Shown here one piece after another: positions 60,690-64,000 of a stretch of 64,000 nucleotides of DNA (its first letter is position 1; each line of letters opens with the position of its first letter). Source of the DNA: CAKZLS01 sp963771545 (GTDB taxonomy: Bacteria; Pseudomonadota; Alphaproteobacteria; Rhodospirillales; Defluviicoccaceae); the NCBI GenBank assembly GCA_963771545.1, contig CAVYTX010000002.1, positions 1,240,001-1,304,000 of the forward strand, given 5' to 3'. The position numbers and the translations under genes are program-made. Under the pieces are notes generated by a model, which had not been told where the DNA came from, did not search any database, and saw only the letters and a program-made list of their open reading frames with translations.

Positions 60690-62527
60690 GGCGGAGGATC
60701 CGCAGTTTCCAGCTCTTCCCTCAGAAGCTCAAGATGCAGCCACCGGTCCTCCATCGCCGCGACATCGGCATTGGCGGCGTCCAACTCGGCCGCCGTGTTG
60801 GCGAACGCCTCCGGGTCGCGGGCATAAAGGCCCGGATCCGCGAGCACCGTTTGCAGACGGGCAATCTCGGCTTCGAGCGCCTCGATTCGCGCCGGAAGGG
60901 TCTTGCGGGCATGCTCGTCCTTGAACGACATCTTGCGCTTCTTGCCCGGGGTCGATGGGGCGGTTGACGTCTCCGATGCGGCGCTCTTTTCTCGTTTCCG
61001 GGATTTCGCCGGAGATTGTGCAGCGGTAACGGTGGCGCCGCGACATTGAGAGTTCATGTCGCTGTAACCGCCGGCGTACTCGACCCAACGGCCGGAGCCC
61101 TCGAACGCGATCACCGAGGTGACGACCCGGTCGAGAAAATCGCGGTCGTGGCTCACCAGCAGAACGGTGCCGGCATAGTCGGCCAGCATCTCCTGAAACA
61201 GATCGAGGGTTTCCAGGTCCAGATCATTGGTGGGCTCGTCGAGCACCAGCAGATTGGAGGGTTGCGCCAGTGCGCGGGCAACCATCAGGCGGCCGCGTTC
61301 GCCGCCCGAGAGCGCGCCAATGGGGGTTCCGGCCTGCTCGGGCACGAACAGAAAATCCTTCATGTACGCAATCACATGTTTGGGCTTGCCGGCGACGAAC
61401 ACCATATCCCCTCGCCCGCCCGTCAACGCGTCGTTGAGGGTCACGTTTGGCTCCAAGCTTTCGCGCCGCTGATCGAGAGACACCATTTGCAGATTGGCGC
61501 CGAGACGGACGCTTCCGGCATCGGGTTGCAGGGCGCCGGTGAGAAGGTTGACGAGCGTGGTCTTGCCGGCGCCATTGGGACCGACGACTCCCACCGTGTC
61601 GCCACGCTGGATTCGGAGCGATAGATTGTCGACAACCGTGAGACCGCCAAACGATTTGGTAATCCCCTTGGCCTCGGCGACCAGCTTGCCCGAGATGTCG
61701 CCTTCGGTGACGGTCATCTTGACCTGACCGGGGCCGCGGCGTTGTTCGCTGCGTTGCTGGCGGAGCGCGTTGAGGGCGCGCAGGCGTCCCTGGTTGCGCC
61801 GCCGGCGGGCGGTCACGCCCCCATAGTGCAGCCAGTTGATTTCCCGGACGATCTTGCGATTGAGCTTGTGGCGCTCAAGGTCCCCCTGCTCGACAAGCTC
61901 GTCGCGCCAGTCCTCGAAATGGGCGAACCCCCTGTCGAGGCGGCGGGTGAACCCGCCATCGAGCCAGATCGTGGCGCGCGAGAGGGTTTCCAGGAACCGC
62001 CGGTCGTGACTGATGAGGACAAGGGCGGAGCTGATGCCGTTGAGCGTGTTCTCCAGCCATCCGATGGCGGGCAGGTCAAGGTGGTTGGTTGGCTCGTCGA
62101 GCAACAGGACATCCGGTTCGGGCGCCATCACGCGGGCCAGCGCGCTCCGTCGCGCCTCGCCGCCCGAGAGCCGGTTCGGATCCTCTTCGCCGTCGAGGCC
62201 CAGTTGCGTCAAAAGATATCGCGCTCGATGGGGATCGTCGCCCGGGCCGAGGCCCGCCTCCACATAGGCCCGCGTGGTGGCGTAGCCGGAAAGTTCGGGC
62301 TCTTGCGGCAGATAGCGCACCGTCGCGCCCGGCTGCGCGAAGCGCTCGCCGCGGTCGGCCTCCACCAGGCCGGCGGCGATCTTGAGCAGCGTCGATTTGC
62401 CCGATCCGTTGCGCCCCACTAGGCACAGCCGGTCTCCTTGGGACACGGAAAGCTCCGCGCCTTCCAGAAGCGGCGTGCCGCCAAACGTCAGATGAATGTC
62501 GCGAAGGAAGAGAAGTGGTGGCGCCAT
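60686..62527 (-). CDS. uup: ABC-F ATPase (Uup type)
   Basis: 613 residues with two ABC cassettes. First: VGRNGSGKST, signature LSGGEARRSALARV, Walker B DVLLLDEPTNHLDL. Linker about 225-290 with RRRRNQGRLRALN. Second: VGPNGAGKTT, LSGGERGRLMVARAL, LLVLDEPTNDLDL. A C-terminal basic linker and coiled coil (about 525-610) mark the Uup subtype, which binds branched DNA and ribosomes. Soluble, no transport role. First gene of the operon; divergent from ETF-QO. Confidence 0.94.
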   Translation of the reverse strand: MAPPLLFLRDIHLTFGGTPLLEGAELSVSQGDRLCLVGRNGSGKSTLLKIAAGLVEADRGERFAQPGATVRYLPQEPELSGYATTRAYVEAGLGPGDDPHRARYLLTQLGLDGEEDPNRLSGGEARRSALARVMAPEPDVLLLDEPTNHLDLPAIGWLENTLNGISSALVLISHDRRFLETLSRATIWLDGGFTRRLDRGFAHFEDWRDELVEQGDLERHKLNRKIVREINWLHYGGVTARRRRNQGRLRALNALRQQRSEQRRGPGQVKMTVTEGDISGKLVAEAKGITKSFGGLTVVDNLSLRIQRGDTVGVVGPNGAGKTTLVNLLTGALQPDAGSVRLGANLQMVSLDQRRESLEPNVTLNDALTGGRGDMVFVAGKPKHVIAYMKDFLFVPEQAGTPIGALSGGERGRLMVARALAQPSNLLVLDEPTNDLDLETLDLFQEMLADYAGTVLLVSHDRDFLDRVVTSVIAFEGSGRWVEYAGGYSDMNSQCRGATVTAAQSPAKSRKREKSAASETSTAPSTPGKKRKMSFKDEHARKTLPARIEALEAEIARLQTVLADPGLYARDPEAFANTAAELDAANADVAAMEDRWLHLELLREELETADPPP

Positions 62528-62683
62528 GAGTCACGCATTTAGAGCATATTGAAACCTTCCGACAGTGCGTTTTCGCATGCCACCGAAACATCGCTTCGAC
62601 TATGGTTGTGCACGGCCGGTTGGTTCCCTTATGCTATAAAATGAGCAATCGGGCGGATTTGCAGGTTGAGTGAGAGGGGTCTC

Positions 62684-64000
62684 ATGGAACGGGAAGCAAT
62701 GGAATTTGACGTGGTGGTGGTTGGTGGCGGGCCCGCCGGGCTCAGCACGGCCATTCGTTTAATGCGGTTGGGCCAGGAGAACGAGCGCGAGATTACCGTG
62801 TGCGTGGTGGAAAAAGGCTCGGAAATCGGCGCGCATATTCTGTCCGGCGCGGTGATCGAAACCAAGGCGCTGGACGAGTTGATCCCCGACTGGAAGGACA
62901 AGGGGGCGCCGCTGCTGACGCCGGCGGCCGACGATCAGTTTCTGTTTCTGACGGAAAAGAAGGCGTATAAGCTGCCGACGCCGCCGCAAATGAACAATCA
63001 CGGCAACTATGTCGTCAGCCTCGGCAATGTCTGCCGTTGGCTGGGCGAGCAGGCCGAGGGCTTGGGCGTCGAGGTTTATCCCGGGTTCGCGGCCGCCGAG
63101 GTGCTGTACCATGAAGACGGCCGGGTCAAGGGCATCGCCACCGGCCACATGGGCGTGGGCCGGGACGGCAAGCCCACCGAGAACCATGAACCCGGCGTCG
63201 AGCTGCACGCCAAGTACACCATCTTCGCCGAGGGATGCCGGGGGTCGCTGACCAAGACCCTGTTCGAGCGCTTCAATCTGCGCGAGGGCGTATCGCCGCA
63301 GAACTACGGCATCGGCATCAAGGAGCTCTGGGAAGTGGAGCCAGCCAAGCATCAGCCGGGCAAGATCGTTCACACCGTCGGCTGGCCGATGGACATGCAA
63401 ACCTACGGCGGTTCGTTTCTGTATCACCTCGAGGGCAATCAGGTGGCGGTCGGGTTTGTCATCGGCCTCGACTACAAGAACCCTCACCTCAGTCCCTTCG
63501 ACGAGTTCCAGCGGTTCAAGACCCACCCCGCCGTGCGCCCCACCTTCGAGGGTGGCCGGCGAATTTCTTATGGCGCACGTGCATTGTCCGAAGGCGGTTA
63601 TCAATCCATTCCCAAGCTTGTGTTCCCCGGCGGCGCGCTGGTGGGCGATACCGCCGGTTTCCTCAATGTCCCCAAGATCAAGGGGACCCACACGGCGATG
63701 AAGTCGGGCATCGTTTGCGCGGACGCGGTGTTCGAGGCGCTTGGGGCCGACGCCGCCGTACCGATTGTCGAGGCCTATCCGGAAGCGCTCAAGAAATCGT
63801 GGGTTTGGGACGAACTGTACAGCGTCCGGAACGTCAAGCCCGCCTTTCACACGGGATTCTGGATGGGGCTTATTTATTCAGCCCTTGATACCTATCTGTT
63901 CTTTGGCCGGGCGCCTTGGACGTTCAAGCATCACCCGGACCATACCCAGTTGAAGAAGGCCTCCGAGTGTCCGAAAATCGACTATCCGAAACCCGATGGC
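62684..64000 (+). CDS. Electron transfer flavoprotein-ubiquinone oxidoreductase, 5' part
   Basis: 439 codons are in the window; the gene runs off the right edge. It carries electrons from ETF (fatty-acid and amino-acid oxidation) to ubiquinone at the membrane. Seen: FAD motif FDVVVVGGGPAGLSTAIRL, IGAHILSGAVIETKALDEL, the NYVVSLGNVCRWLGEQAE stretch, TIFAEGCRGSLTKTLFERF, GTHTAMKSGIVCADAVFEAL and the quinone-site region. The 4Fe-4S ferredoxin end lies beyond the window. GAGAGGGG precedes the ATG. Confidence 0.95.
   Translation, partial: MEREAMEFDVVVVGGGPAGLSTAIRLMRLGQENEREITVCVVEKGSEIGAHILSGAVIETKALDELIPDWKDKGAPLLTPAADDQFLFLTEKKAYKLPTPPQMNNHGNYVVSLGNVCRWLGEQAEGLGVEVYPGFAAAEVLYHEDGRVKGIATGHMGVGRDGKPTENHEPGVELHAKYTIFAEGCRGSLTKTLFERFNLREGVSPQNYGIGIKELWEVEPAKHQPGKIVHTVGWPMDMQTYGGSFLYHLEGNQVAVGFVIGLDYKNPHLSPFDEFQRFKTHPAVRPTFEGGRRISYGARALSEGGYQSIPKLVFPGGALVGDTAGFLNVPKIKGTHTAMKSGIVCADAVFEALGADAAVPIVEAYPEALKKSWVWDELYSVRNVKPAFHTGFWMGLIYSALDTYLFFGRAPWTFKHHPDHTQLKKASECPKIDYPKPDG

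Overview
The window is a GC-rich chromosomal stretch that looks alphaproteobacterial, most likely Rhodospirillales-like. The reasons are a Tat-exported TRAP solute receptor, an A-type malate synthase, GluQRS, an ETF-ubiquinone oxidoreductase, a small GcrA-like zinc protein and a GTTC-N7-GTTC LexA-type box. The call rests on gene style only; I see no rRNA, tRNA or CRISPR array.

Layout. 0-9 kb: a hypothetical fragment, a RelE/ParE-RHH toxin-antitoxin pair with its own promoter and operator, a frameshifted class-3 lipase, a membrane protein, a MarR regulator, citrate synthase, a beta-carbonic anhydrase, a PAS histidine kinase and a GST. 9-22 kb is an accessory and decay zone. It holds a 900-residue RloC-like ATPase, two IS66-type elements in tandem (the first badly decayed), an IS4-type element, a deletion scar joining the front of an RND adaptor gene to the end of an RND pump gene, an ISAs1 remnant, and a DUF4157 toxin-like gene split by a frameshift. 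Short direct duplications and a dispersed 20-bp GGGGTCAG element also occur at 0-9 kb.

22-36 kb: a metallo-hydrolase, a GNAT and a methyltransferase-like membrane protein, then a catabolic region. It has a 2-hydroxyacid dehydrogenase, an APH-fold kinase, an enolase paralogue with two changed active-site residues, a second hydroxyacid dehydrogenase, a complete TRAP transporter, an amidase, and on the other strand a tartronate-semialdehyde-reductase-type enzyme and malate synthase. I read it as uptake and assimilation of a glycerate, hydroxypyruvate or glyoxylate-type compound (inference).

36-52 kb: several small proteins, an SxtJ/DUF5989/carbamoyltransferase module with a divergent SGNH hydrolase, RtcB, a GGDEF-EAL protein, a GNAT, an ABC-type binding protein with one in-frame stop, a membrane sensor, and a sensor-MFS fusion. 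52-58 kb: a tight four-gene operon of lysine 2,3-aminomutase (KamA), two D-Ala-D-Ala-ligase-like ATP-grasp enzymes and a GNAT-deacetylase-GNAT fusion. This is the best candidate for an undescribed system, probably making and reversibly acetylating a beta-lysine compound. 58-64 kb: the housekeeping operon uup-gluQ-STAS-pyk, and divergently the start of ETF-ubiquinone oxidoreductase, which runs off the window.
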